This document shows positions 1 to 12,264 of a stretch of 64,000 nucleotides of DNA, one piece after another. Each line of letters starts with the position of its first letter. The stretch's first letter is position 1. The DNA comes from Volutella citrinella (taxonomy: Eukaryota; Ascomycota; Sordariomycetes; Hypocreales; Nectriaceae), in NCBI GenBank assembly GCA_034401135.1, contig JAWZSP010000001.1, forward strand, positions 4,464,001 to 4,528,000, in the 5' to 3' direction. The notes under the pieces were generated by a model. It ran no database searches. It was not told where the DNA came from and was given only the letters and a program-made list of their open reading frames with translations. Position numbers and translations under genes: made by a program.

Positions 1-2009
1 ATTTCGCCTGGACCTGGCCGGTCCCTTCAACGCTGTTAGTACGGCCATGGCGAACAGCATTAGAAACACGTCGTAGGATCGAGGTCGATCCCTCATCCGT
101 GCCCAGAATCCTGGCCATGTCCTCGTCCATACTGAAATCTCCACCACTGCTCCATCTAGGCAACTTGGGCGAGACCTTAGGGGACATACCGTCGTCCTTG
201 GAACCGGCCTGCTCCTTTCCGGAGTGCTGAGGCAGAGTGGCCGTAGGGATGGGTGCTGCACGTGGCTGCGTGTAGCTGTCCGCGGAGTGCTTCTGCTCTG
301 GGCCCGCTGGTCGCGATGCGGTTTGTCGAGGGGCTGCAGCCTCGTCCGGCTCGTTTCTGCCACTGGATTGTCGCGTCTTTCCGTTTACTGCTATTGACGT
401 TAATACACTGTCGTGGTAGAGGGGGTTCTTTGGGAGAGTAATACCGTTCCGTGACGCCGCGTTGGTGCTCACCTCCTTGCGAGAAATGGGCTTTGCATTG
501 TCGGGTCGAGACGAAGTTCGGGTAGAAGAGTCCATCGAGGCACGAATCTCATCATCGTCCAGCTGCCTAGAATCCAGCGATGATCGAGATGGTGGGGTAG
601 TGACGTTGGTGTCGGAGGTGGGCAGACCGCCGGTATTGTCTCTTCGCTGAGCGCCGTTGCTGGTTGTGGCAGAGTTGGCATCCCCTGGGAGGCCAGACGA
701 CTGAGAGCTGCTTCGAGACACCAGCTTCTTGCTCTTAGGGGCGTCCTGGAGCTTGAAGTCCTCGTTGCCAGTCTGGCGCCGTGTGGCAGCCTTGGAAGGC
801 CTTTCATCGACCACTGGTGAACGTCCACCACGATCCGCTCGGGAGGATTTCGAGAGCTTCCTGGTCGGCAATTTGCCAGGAGAGTCGTACTCAGAGGCTG
901 ATGAAGGCTGTCGTCCCTTTTCTTGGAAGGCGATGTGAGGGGTCGCGCTGTGGGAGTCACCCCGCTTGTCAGAAGGTGTGGCCTTGGGAGCACTGAAGTA
1001 GTCCTTGTCCTTGGGCTTGCCACTCTCCGTCACACTCTCTGACGTCGATCGTGGGGTTGGCCCGGGGCTTGGGTCGAGGGCAACAGGGATGAAGTAGCTA
1101 TCGCCGTCGTTGGAGGCATTGTCTCGTGACAAGATGGTCGAGTTGCGGTTGTTGCGATACGTGGAAGCTGGCAGCCCTAGGCCCTCGGGCTTCCGCTCAG
1201 GTGAGCGGGCGGGTCTTGAATTACTCCTCGAGGATGATTCGTTTCGGCCGTGGGTGGCGCGTGGTCGCGGAGATAATTCTGTGGTGGTGGGTGACTCGGG
1301 GTCTACTCGGTCATTGGAGAATGCGTTTGGCGGGATCGCATTCGGAGGCAGAGCTGGGAGCGACTTTTCGGTGATCATAGGTGAGTGCTCTTTCTCCCTG
1401 GCTTTTGCTGCGGCTGCTGCCTTGGATTTCTTCCTTCTCCTTGCCATCAGAGTTTCGTGGCAATCCATGCAAAAGATTCCCTGCGAAGTCCTGGCATATC
1501 GGAGGTTCTCAATCTTGCGTTTGCAGTTGCGGCAGCGGAAGCATGTGGCGCAGAATGCCTGATCCCCCGTAAGGATGGCTAAATCCTCGATCTTATTGTT
1601 GCAAGCACTGCAGCTATACGTGCAATTGTTGCAAATGAGCGATCCATCACCGAGGAGCAGGAGGTTTGCGTCCGAGTCGAGGAGAGTGCCGCATGTGTTG
1701 CATCGGAAGCAATCGAGATGCCATCTGTTGCCAGCTACAATGGGAGTCAGCAAGATCAATGCACAACGGGTTATAGGGCCGCTGATGAGCGCAAGGCGGA
1801 AAAGAGGCGGGCGGTGACTCACCGAGTTCGAATGCTTTACCCTCTTCTAGAATCTATACAGACATGGCAAGTCAGTTCACTACTCTTCCGCGGGGTGCGA
1901 TCAAGCCCAGGGAGTTCGGCCATACCTCTCCACAGCCTTTGCAAGGGAAGACATCGTCGTTATCGTGCTCCACCGGGCTGTCGAGGTAGTCGTCCACAAT
2001 GGCGGCCAT
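1..2009 (-). CDS. LIM-domain Rho GTPase-activating protein (Rga1/Rga2-like), N-terminal part, cut by window edge
   Basis: I read three exons: 2009-1926, 1853-1823 and 1734 to beyond base 1. Introns 1925-1854 and 1822-1735 have GTATGG..TAG and GTGAGT..TAG ends. About 616 residues are visible. Two consecutive LIM zinc-binding domains lie at residues 23-76 (CKGC, HLDC, CNTC, CNNC) and 80-130 (CSAC, CATC, CRNC, CMDC). A long Ser/Arg/Pro-rich, probably disordered stretch follows and is still open at base 1. In fungi, tandem LIM domains at the N-terminus followed by a long linker are typical of Rga1/Rga2-type RhoGAPs. These switch off Cdc42/Rho GTPases at sites of polar growth and septation. The RhoGAP catalytic domain would lie outside the window, so the family call rests on LIM order and layout. 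Paxillin-like Pxl1 is an alternative, but its LIM domains are C-terminal. The start ATG at 2009 lies just ahead of the first LIM domain. Confidence 0.8.
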
Positions 2010-5000
2010 GGCGTGTGTTGGGTCTCAGCCTCGACGAGGCGAGTGAAGCAATGGAAAGCGGCGGTCGGCGGAGCAGCAAGGGTCATGAATGTGGCCGCGA
2101 TCTGAGGAGGGCTGGGCGTAATGACACGGCGATGTTACGAAGCCACAGGCATGGAAAAGGGCTCGAAATATAGCGCCGCGATATGGGCTATGGTGCACAG
2201 CTGCTGACTGGTGTGGACGCGATGCGAGGAGGGTTGTCGATCGTGTAGGGTTGTGAACTCTCTGCGTCGGAGGCTTCGCAGCTTTGGTTTCGGGAGGCTG
2301 CGACGAGCACGAGCCCGTTTTGGAGGGCGGCAAAGGCGGGCGGAACAACGGGCACAGCGAGGAGCGCGCAAGGAAGAGCACGGCAAGGCAAGGTGTGCGT
2401 CGGTAGTCTGTGAGACGATGGGCTGGCTTGGGGGGGGAAGAGCTGGCCAGCGGGTGGAGGGCAACGTTGTCTGTGGCACGCACGAATATGTGGTTGACGA
2501 GTGGCGGGCAGATGGCACGTAGTCGGACGACAAAGCTGATAATTTGTGCGGACAAGGTGTAGGAGTGGGAGCGACGGTACAAATATCGTCCCGGATCGAG
2601 TAGAGATCGTAGAGGAGGCCGAAGGATGAGGGGGATGGATGTTGGATGGATGGGTTGACGGATGTATGGGCGGGCGGGCGTGCGTCGAGGTTGGTGGTGT
2701 GGGCGCGGGTGCGGGTTCGGGTGCTAGCTGGGAGGGAGAAAGATGTAGAACTGTAAGCCAGCTAAGGTTCCATACGAATTCGGCACTGGTGCTAGGCTGT
2801 CGACGTTCAAGGATGCCGCCAACCGCGTTTACTGTTGCAACCCAGACCAGAAACCAGAAACCAGAAACCAGGTCAGAGACAGGAAGGGTCTCCGAAAGGG
2901 TCTGAAGGGTTGGAGTGGAATGGGAGATTGGGACGGGATGATGAGGCGTGCCGAAGCAAGATGGGGGATGGGGATGTCGTGTCCAGGAGGGCGGGCAAGC
3001 ACGGTTTGGCTGGGCTGGCATTACATGGCATGGTAGTCCATCGTCCGTCCCTTGGTGAGGTCAGGTACCTCCCTACCTTATCTCACCTTGCTCTGGCTGC
3101 CAACGACCTAAGGTACACCGTGGCGCAGAACTACAGGGCACCAGAATAGCACACTTCGCTCACGGCTGTACCTGTGCCTGCCCGTGCCTCGGGTGGTCCA
3201 AGCCACCCTCAACCTCATGTTGTCGACATGTTCCTCATTTAGCGTGCCTCGCCCGCCAAATCAACTGGGCGGGCTGCTAGCTTGGCCAACTGGTTTAGGG
3301 GGCGGGCTGCTGCCCCTCCCGCCCGCAGGGTCCCTAATGACACTACGCCCGGAGGGCTGGGCTTGGTTGGAGAAGGGCGACATGCCTTGAGGGTCGTTCC
3401 AACACTTACCCCTCGACATGGAGTTGCCCCCAGTACTGGATACTTTGCGAGAGCACAACTCCCTCTATCATACACGAGACATGCGCAACTGTATCCCGTA
3501 CTAATACCTGCGGGGCTCGTTTGGGACCTGCGTGGAGTGGAGGCGGAGGGAGGAGCCTCCTGGTGCACAGTGTGTTGTGTGGTCAGGCCCCAGCAAGCCC
3601 AATGACAGCCGTCATCCCCCATGTACAGTATCGTAGACCAAGTATCAGTAAGGTAGGGCACCTACCATGACTGCCACTAGCAGAACTGGGTCCAAGCCGT
3701 CGAGGGGCCATGCCTCTCCAGGGGGTGCTGGTCCAGGGCTTGCCCGGCTGTTGCAGGGCCTGAGCAGGGCTTCTCTCCAGACTCCCGACGATCCCTCTCA
3801 ATTGGGAATAATGCACGGAGTAATGATTGAACCAGTTGGCTTATGATCCTCCTGTAAGGTACCTGGGTAGGCAATCAAGAAGGTTGACTCGACATCGGCA
3901 GCATACCCAGGAAAGTAATAACTGGCTACAAGGTCATAATAGTCGCTCGCAGCTGGAGCGGTGAAGCGACCAACACAAATACTTGGTACTTACGTTGCAA
4001 CGTACATGAGGTAAGTACCTACCTTGGCAATACCAAGACTTGCATCCCTCCTGTTCTCCCCATGAGCTGGAAGGGCTGTGGTGGTGAGGCACACGAGACA
4101 TTGGGGCCAACTCCAAAGGGAAGCACCAATCTCCGCCCACACATTCAAAGACATGCCGGTCCGTACAGTACCTTAGCTCGGGTGTCAAGGGTGTCCACTG
4201 TCATGTCGTCGGCCTCCTTTTCGCGGGACTCCCACCTCCTGGGCTCAAAAAGCCATGCTCTGGAATGGCTCGCGCCAAGTCTTGCCAACACGCCGGCCCG
4301 CGTGATATTGCATTCACAGGCACACCAGTGGCTCCTCACTCTTTGCCCTGCCATGCAATGCTATGTACAATATTGAGCAATTAATTCATTAATTAATTGC
4401 ATGCTGTCTGGCGCTCGCTGGGGCGGGGCCTAAGCTCCAGCTCCTTAGCACGCAACGCCTGTGGCAGTAGTGCAGTAGCGTAACTGCTGGGCGCCACCTG
4501 CCGGGACCGGGCTGCCAGCACCAGCCCAATGGAGTTTGATGTGAGGTACGGAGAAGAACGTACAGGCGGGGGCCAAGCATTACAATTTGCAAGGGCCACC
4601 CACACTGTCACAACCCGCGCACCACTGACATGGAACAGCTCCATCAAGCAACGTTTCCATCCATGACAGCAGATCCCCGTTTATCCTCAAGGCCTCGGTC
4701 GCCATCAAACGCCGAGTAGTCCTCGCAAGCATTGCCAATTCCCGTCGCTGTCATTCAGTAATTCTTGGGGCCTCACACTCTCTCAGCACTGTGGCCAGAG
4801 GAATTTCCCTCCCATCACCTGCTCTGTTATCATAAGCTTGGTTCAGGGAGGTGATCAATCGGAAGGACTCATGAAGCTTGGTCAACCTCTCCAAACTTTG
4901 ACACCAAGCACGCACGGGGAAGTCGAAACACGCATGCCAGAGTTAATAAGCTTGCAACAAGCTTGCAATCGAAGTTTCAGAGGCTGTTTGATGGTTGGCG

Positions 5001-8000
5001 GAGTACTGCTCCTCCTGCCGTTCCCACCATCCAACCATTCTACTGCTTCTGATGTGATTCCAAAGTTCTCTCTCATTCAGCCGCAGACTCTTCTCATACA
5101 CCAACATGCCGTCAATGTTGATGGAGCAGCAGCCAAATCATAACACGGCATGATGGACATCTATGGCGGTACAGTCACAGGCCCAACCAGCACCATGATC
5201 GGTTCCTCGGGTTTACGCCGACAATAAGGGGTCAGCCCGGCTCGAAAAGCCGAGTAATTTCGAGTGTTGGGAGTATCACGGTGCTTGTTCGACTACGAAG
5301 CCAGCCGCGCTTGTGGCGGCCGGGTGTCACTGTTGTTGGATAAGTAAAATGAAATCCATGGGTCGTTCGCGCCTGGTGGCTGCTAGCCTTAGCCCGACGC
5401 ACTAATCCCCAGCCAGGCATCCATTTTGGTGCAGAATGAGCGCCTGGTTCGGCGCACCGTCGTCGATCCGATCTGCGACGTATCATGGCTTCCTTCCAGA
5501 GCGATTGACGAAGTTATCAGGTCTATTATTACGGACGCGAGGCCGCAACTGTACATAGTATGTGAACATGGGGCATCATAGCCGAACAATGACCGCTCAC
5601 AAGTCGTCCATCTCAGAGACCGGGAGCGGCATCGACACCTCCAGATTACCAGAGAGCAGCCGAGACATCGACAAGAATAGCGGCCACCCAAAGTGACCCA
5701 ACACAGCCGTTCCGCTGGTGCACAGCCGCTTGAAGGACCCTGGAAGGACCCTGGAAGGGGTGGTTTATCATCAACCATGCCCTCGCACCTTCAGCCCACA
5801 CTTGCTTGCCTCAGCGCATCCTAACCTGGCTTGCCGAGGCTGCGTCTTCTTTGATGGACCTTGCGTGAAAGAGTGCCGGGCTGTTGACCCGGGCTTGAAA
5901 CGAAGCTCAGACGTTGGCCAGGACTGCTGGCCCTTGGTGGTGGTGGCACCAACCAAGGTTGCTTGCTGGAAGAGAATCTCGGCGCTGGCACAACATGGTC
6001 AGTAATTATCCGGACTGTTTGCGAGCCCGAAAAAAAAGAGACGGACAGACAAGAGTGAGGCCCGGTTGACGGGTCTCAGCCCCTCAGGGGCCACTACGGA
6101 CTAGTAAAAGCTGGCAGGGGCAGTATGGGGACAACAGGCTAACAGCCCAGGATCAAACATCAATCAGCCTACCAGCGCACGATGGACCCGGCTCATCACC
6201 TCGTCAAGCCCCATCTCAACACGAAAGCCGATGCGCTAGCCGTTGGACTGCGTGTGCACCGCGTGTCGTTATTATTATCAACGTAGGGAGCTTCGTAAGA
6301 CGCCGTTGGCTACTCAATCACCCTTAGCACCCTCGGCGAATGCGTGAGCAGCACGTCAGCGGGTTTCTGTCTTTGACTCTATTGGGGCATCCATCCCGTC
6401 TGCCCCGAGCCTTGATGGAGTCACCTCCTGAGCACACGGGGGGGCCGAGTGCCTCGTCAAGTTGCCATAACGTGTTTACATGCTGGCCTTTGCACGGTGC
6501 GTGGCTGGCTTTGAATGGCTGCATTTACGTCCCCATTGCCTCTTTCGACTTGTTGCTTCCGCAATGCAGCCCGTTGGCGGCGGAATTGCCACACATGGGG
6601 CGCAGACTGATGAGATGGCCACACTCGGATGGGAGCGGTCGGTGCTAGATGCTTCGGTCTGGCAGACCGCTGCCAGGAACATGAACCAAAGAGAAGCATT
6701 ATTTTGGTGTCATGCCAATATCAATAATCGACGCACTACGCGTCCAGGCAGCACGGTAAATAATACATCCAGCACGCCAACACCAGACACCACGCCATAC
6801 GCATCGTTATATACGGAGTGCCGTTGCGGCATATGCAGAGGCGGCATTCACTGATTCTTCTCGGCCGTTTCATCCAGACAAATTTTGCTGCCCCTGGCTT
6901 GTTATTGCCACTGCAAATGCCTGCCTCATACAACCTAGGGGCACTGATGAGTGCCACTGAAACATTGAAATGCGAAACGCAGGGCATTCTCCAGATCTAA
7001 GGAGCAGATCCCGGATGCGCAACAGGGCCCCTCCTAGGCCTGTTCGCCAGGGGCCTGCCAATGATATGATTCATATCCGGGAAGCTTGCCAGCGGCTGGG
7101 TGGCCTTGTCAGCCACAACCTTGGCTAGTCCGCTGGTAACACATCGCCTTTCGAGTGGGTACCTAGCCTTCTGGCTGCTACATAAAACAGATGGATCTTG
7201 GCCGAATATCCTGGATTGAAAATCGGAGTCGTGTGCCTGGTCCAACGGGATGTCAGCTAGCCAGCGTCGCTGGCACTTGATATTTGATAACTTTCTTGGA
7301 CCCAGGCCCTGCCCTTACATGGCGGCGGTTGTCAGAAAGAAGGAGAAACGCATGAGGCATCTCCACATGCAGAAATTGAGTCTCTGCGCTTCACGGCCAA
7401 CCAGCAGAGTGCGGGACTTGTGGCAAAGTTCAAACTTCCTGTTCATGAGAGCGGGCCTCGCGCTCCGCTTGTTTGCGAATCAAACTCGTCTCGTCTCCAT
7501 ACCGGACGGTTCCTGTTTCATAAATCATACCTGACTAAGGCGATCCCGCCAGCCGCCAGAGAAGCTTGGGGGCTGTGGTCACCGATTGTCTCATCCAACC
7601 ACCCCAAAAACCACATCCTCTGTGCCCGACTCTGCATGGAGGGAGATTATCAGTGCCTCTCTGAATGCTTGTTGTGAGGGCCTGGGAAAGTCGTGTGGTC
7701 TCACCCGGATATACCGACGGTTTGATACGCAGTCGTGGGACTGCAGCCCCCTAATCGCGGCTGTTGGTGCCTGGGAGGGAGTGTTCCATCGTTTCCTCGC
7801 CTGTTTCACAATGTAACGCCGCGTGCTTCTGGCACCAGGCGCTGTGCCCAAAGCTCCCCGCTCCTGATCCCTCCTCGGCCATGGGTCCCGATGCCATAGG
7901 TCCCAAGTCCCGCACAGCACCACCAAACTCGAGTCTCGGTCAAACCTGTAACATCAACCCCATAATGAGCAAGTTCCATATGAAATCCTTCGAAGCGGGC

Positions 8001-9653
8001 ACCAAGGAAGCCATCTTTCGAAGCAATCCATTTGCTCGTTTCTTGGCACGCTAGTTTGCGGACTCCCCTTGCCGCCAAAGAGATTCGCCCCAGATGGAAT
8101 ACGAAAAAGCCTATGGGTGTGAGTAGGTGCGTTTAAGAAGGCTCCAAACTCGAGAACGATACCGAGAGCACTGCAACAGAAAGCTCGGTGTCCCTGCAAT
8201 AGTAGCTTGCCGTGTCTATTGGTTCGAATTAAACGGCCCTCCTTTCGGCGACGCCGGAGACCAGCGCAATTCCTTTGATATGTGTGCCCGCGGGGAGAGC
8301 GTCCTCCTGATGTAATTAACGATGACCGGACTCTTCAATGCTGGCTGGCCCCCATGTCAACCACCTCATCACGATACATTTTGCCCATATGCTTGGGGGA
8401 TTCGCCCGCCCGTAGACGGCATGATTCGAATCATTGTCAAGTCACTACAATGGCGGCCGTGCCCGCCAGGGCTTATCCTTGTGAAGGCCCCTGACGAGCG
8501 TCTGGGTTCGGAAACACTAACCGAAGTGGTTTCTACTCTCAATGCGCATCCCAGGAGCGAGCTCCACCGACACTGGGCATGCGGGCGAATGCTTTGGACG
8601 GCAGTGATCGATCGAAAAGAGCTTCAGGCAAAGGAACGCCCAGCTCGTGGCTCATCACGAAGTTAAGCCTTCGGGCATGGGCGGCAAGCTGAGCCAAGGA
8701 TGGGTATAGCATAGACATGAAGGTATAAGTGCCCTGCACATGCCGCCCATTTCGATACACACGTGCTCCAGGATGGTGTCGTGATGCAAGGGGCCCTGGA
8801 CAGAGGGTTATGCGTGTTGGTTATCTGAATAATCACCCACCTACAGATGGGTAGGGAATGATGGCACCGTGGTCCACGCGACGACGTTCAGGAAGCAGGG
8901 CTGGTGCCCGCTAGGCCAAGGGCACATCACAAGCCAAGAGTTTGAATCTCAGCAGCACTGGACGGATCTGAAACACCCATCTGGGCGGTCTGGAAAGATC
9001 GCCGGAATGGCATCTGCAGGAGACAAGTCCAACTTGACCACAAGACATGCATGTGGAACGGAGCGACGGGCATATTACGGGCATATATTCATGTGCTGAC
9101 GTTTGCGCCGTGGCCCGTCAGCACAGCCATGTGCTGTAGCACTCCAGTTGAGACTTTCAGGAGCGTGTGTCGGCTTGTCAGGCACAACCGAGCTGGGGAG
9201 CGGATTGATGACACCAAGTGGTTGGCCCTTTGCAATGAGGCCGATTCGTCAAGTACCATCTATCCCATCAATCCAGCACTCCCCATGTGATAGAGCGGCG
9301 TAGGGAAAGTTGTGGAATATGATTTTAATACCAAAATTGTCAAATCGCCCTGTTATTTATTCCTCACTCTATGCAAATGGTATCATGCAACGCGCTTTCA
9401 GTTGCCTCTCGCCAATGAGTTGCGCCCCAGCCCCGGTTTGCAACAGTATCAATATAGCAACCCCGAGGTTATATCTTCTCTTTCCATGACATTTGATGCC
9501 GAAAAGCCCCAAGGCTCGATCAAAGCATAATCCTCGGCTCCTAGCCGAGAACAACAAAACAAACCACAGTAGTGCAGCGTCTCAGTGCTGTACCGTCTCT
9601 TTGCTTCCCCTCCCGCAGCGATGGCAGCCCAAGTGTGCCTCTGACCGGCGGCC
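2010..9653. other. 7.6 kb without a recognisable gene
   Basis: No frame shows family motifs, and I could not join fragments with fungal splice signals into a credible protein. The right boundary is the 3' end of FYV7. The part next to 2010 should hold the RhoGAP promoter and leader. It is low-complexity and contains three perfect copies of a 7-bp unit (CCAGAAA) at 2847-2867. Other small structures are a perfect AT-rich inverted repeat with 10-bp arms at 4377-4386 and 4391-4400, and an 11-bp tandem duplication at 5732-5753. TACCT/AGGTA-rich motifs recur around 3065, 3660, 3860 and 4010. Non-coding RNA cannot be excluded. Confidence 0.6.
4377..4400. repeat. Perfect AT-rich inverted repeat, 10-bp arms
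   Basis: The arms GCAATTAATT (4377-4386) and AATTAATTGC (4391-4400) are exact reverse complements separated by four bases. It stands alone in a gene-free stretch. It could form a small cruciform or be a dyad protein-binding site, or be chance in AT-rich sequence. Confidence 0.6.
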
Positions 9654-10393
9654 TCAGTTTTCCGAGACCATCCTCCTGACCTTCTCGAGCAGGAGGCCGC
9701 TCTCCCGCCCCAGCTTCTTCTTCCCGTCGCGATCCCGTGTCTTGGCCATGGCCTTCTTGAAGCGTTCACGGTCGGCCAGCTTGCGCTCGCGCTCCTCGCG
9801 CCGCCGCTGATATTCCTGCTGGCGAGCGGCCTGTTCAGTCTTGCGCTCCTCGGCCTTGCGAAGCTGCTTGTCATAGTAGCCCGGCCGGCGGGTGCGGCGT
9901 CGGTTGCCGTCGCCGTGGTGCTCTGACTGATCCTCCGCCTGGTCTCCGGAAGCCTGGGCGTTGATTTGGGCCCTGTCCTCGTCTGCGATCATCAAGTGCC
10001 GCGTGGGGTGCATCTGATTGCCCTCTTCCTCGCCATCCTCGGCGCCGTCCTTGCTGTGCGAGCCAGCCTTGTCGTCATTGCCCGTTGCATCGACTTCTGC
10101 CGGCGCCGCCTGGTGCTCCCGGGCTTTGATCTTGGCATAGGCCTTCTTTACCTTGGCCTTGTGAATGAGTTCCTTCTTTATCTTTGTGACTGTTACGGGC
10201 GAGGGGTCAGCAAGAAGCACCGTCTCATGCGAAAGCGACGCCGAGGACATGAAATTTCTGCGAATAAGAGCTGCGTACCTTTCCGACGCCATGGTCCATC
10301 GGGCAAGTTTTCTGGGCCTACTCGAAATCCTTTCCGAGGCTGCTTGGCGTCCGCTCCGGCATCAGCAGCCTCGCTGACGTGTTTTGGGGACAT
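9654..10393 (-). CDS. FYV7: rRNA-processing protein Fyv7
   Basis: There are two exons, 10393-10279 and 10189-9654, joined over an 89-nt intron with donor GTACGC and acceptor ACAG. They encode 216 residues. The N-terminus carries a basic segment with the motif GFRVGPENLPDGPWRRK, continuing across the splice into KIKKELIHKAKVKKAYAKIK. This is the hallmark of Fyv7, a small nucleolar factor needed for pre-rRNA cleavage and 40S maturation. The C-terminal half is highly charged (RREERERKLADRERFKK) and probably forms a coiled coil. Without the intron, only a frame lacking the conserved N-terminus would be called. The ATG at 10393 begins the conserved block and is preferred. Confidence 0.9.
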
Positions 10394-10891
10394 GGTGGCC
10401 GTGCCGTTGTGATATCCCGATCACTGAGAACTTGGCAGTGACTTTTTTTTTGGCGGAATGAGACTTGAGAATGAAGAGCCGGTTGAGGTGGGGCCGTGGT
10501 GGAGTGTGGCTGGTGTTCCGCTTCGACGGGATGGGAACTTCAAAAAATCCTCCGGCCAGCCACTTTAAAACTCGGGACGCCCACGCAAACGCACTCAAAT
10601 CAACCATCTGCTGGACATGACAGACCCAGCATCAGGAACCAGTGGCAGGACAGGTGAGGGCCGACACTCGCCACCTACCAACCAAGACCAAGGAGGCGTC
10701 CTGGGAACACTGTGCAGGCGAGCGTTGTGAGCGGCATTTGTTGCTAATGCCCCCGAGGACAACAGGAGCCCGCTGAACCTCGCGGTCTGCAGCACTGATC
10801 CGGCTATTGAACTTGGGCGACGATACCAGCCGCTCTCGCGCTGCCAGTATGAGCAATGTAAGTGACGTCCACGCTCAAACTTAACTAGAGG
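10394..10891. other. Intergenic: FYV7 upstream region and tRNA upstream flank
   Basis: No coding potential is evident. An eight-base T run at 10443-10450 lies about 50 bp upstream of the FYV7 start. The promoter of FYV7 must be here, because the next feature on either strand is the tRNA gene. Confidence 0.5.
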
Positions 10892-10972
10892 GGCAAGATG
10901 GCCGAGTGGTTAAGGCGGCGGCCTTAAGATCCGCTACAGTAATGTTCCAGGGTTCGAACCCCTGTCTTGCCA
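10892..10972 (+). tRNA. tRNA-Leu (anticodon UAA)
   Basis: An 81-nt class II tRNA. The acceptor stem GGCAAGA pairs with TCTTGCC and is followed by discriminator A. The D arm, the anticodon loop CTTAAGA (anticodon TAA, reading UUA), a short variable arm (ACA/TGT stem) and the T arm (CAGGG-TTCGAAC-CCCTG) are all present. No intron is seen. The internal A box (TGGCCGAGTGG) and B box (GGTTCGAACCC) are intact. The anticodon stem GCGGC/TCCGC has a C-U mismatch at positions 31-39, next to the loop, which is uncommon. The other four pairs are Watson-Crick. Confidence 0.93.
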
Positions 10973-10997
10973 TTTTCTTCTACCGTTCTTTTTTTTA
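10973..10997 (+). terminator. RNA polymerase III terminator
   Basis: Four T residues directly follow the tRNA discriminator base, and a longer T run (10990-10997) serves as backup. This is the standard Pol III termination signal. Confidence 0.7.
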
Positions 10998-12264
10998 ATC
11001 TTTTTGCCCATCCTGGCAGTGATGGAACTGCTGGTGCTCATCCCTGATGTCCATCGATGGCGGCGGCGGCGTTGGGCTTTTCGGGTTTGAGTCAAGGCCC
11101 GCTTGTCAATCTGAGGCAAAGAACGGAGTACAGGGTCCCAAGGTGCTGTATGTGCAGCGAATGCACGCCCCGTCTTCAGCTACGAATCGCCGCTAAAATT
11201 TCCGGGGCCGAAGGCGGTGGGCCGCTAATAAACTCGCTCATTACAGCACGAGTCTCCAATGCCCGCGTGACTGCTAGCCTGACGATTTCCACAAGCATGG
11301 ACAGCACGTCGCAAGCGCATCTGTGAGTCATTGGGGGAACAGGTGCTGAGGATCGATCACCATCCCCTCCGCCGCCAAGTGGCAGTTTCTGCCAGTGTCC
11401 AAGGGCCTCAATGTGCTCGGGCGGAAACCAGTCTGCACACGCCAAGTAGTAATACATGCGTGAACTTCCGGAACAGGCTGTACGGACAACTGCCCGTGCA
11501 GTGGCTCCACTGCCCGCTGGAGATCAATCATCAGCTTGCTCATGGCATGGCGTCGGGTGTGTTTGCCCACCTTGGCGGGCTTAGCCAGAGGGAGAGGCTA
11601 CTATACCTGGTAATTAGTCCACGCTGGCAGTTTCACCGCTTTGGCTTCTTGCCCAGAGCCTAGAGGTGCTGTCACCGCAGCAGTAGTGGGAGTCCTGTAT
11701 CCGTAAGGCATGACCCAAAGGTGGATCTTGTCATGGCCCGATCAGTCCAGTACCTTCATCCTTCACAAGAGGAGCAATCGCGGCGGCGGGAACAAGGACG
11801 GAAGCAGCCCTCTCTTTGCCTTTTCATGGCGCTTTTGCCATTGTCGATTTGCACATAGCCGTGAGCCAGCCTGCCAGCTACTTACGAGGACCCGAAGGCT
11901 TCCTACTCGAACAGCGCAGTTCCTTCCTTCCTCCGTCGCCCCTGCTGCATGACGTCCCTTCCGTCCCACAATCCCAGTCTCCAGATCCCCGACCCACGTC
12001 GCCGACAGCGCCGACAGCGCCCTGGCCTGGTTGGCAAACAACTAAGCCAAAGCACAGAAGCCCACATGACATGACGGGCAACTCACCTCACCTTTTCAAA
12101 AGCCGCCGGCCTCCATTTTCTCGAGCCGCCAGAACCAAGCACAGGGGATTGACTGACTGATTAAATGATACCCGATCCGCACAAGAGTGCTCCCTCCGGC
12201 GTGTCCCCCGCCTGATTCATGACGCCCCAGCATCCCAGCGTGGCAGCTCTCGCTCGTCACCACC
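10998..12264. other. Intergenic between tRNA and Atos-like gene
   Basis: I see no gene. The small open frames lack recognisable domains. The last 200 bp should hold the promoter and leader of the gene starting at 12265. Confidence 0.5.

Noticed and set aside
2188..3021. 277-codon minus frame upstream of the RhoGAP gene
   Set aside because: Composition is Pro/Ser/His/Thr-rich low complexity without domains, and it covers the RhoGAP leader and promoter.
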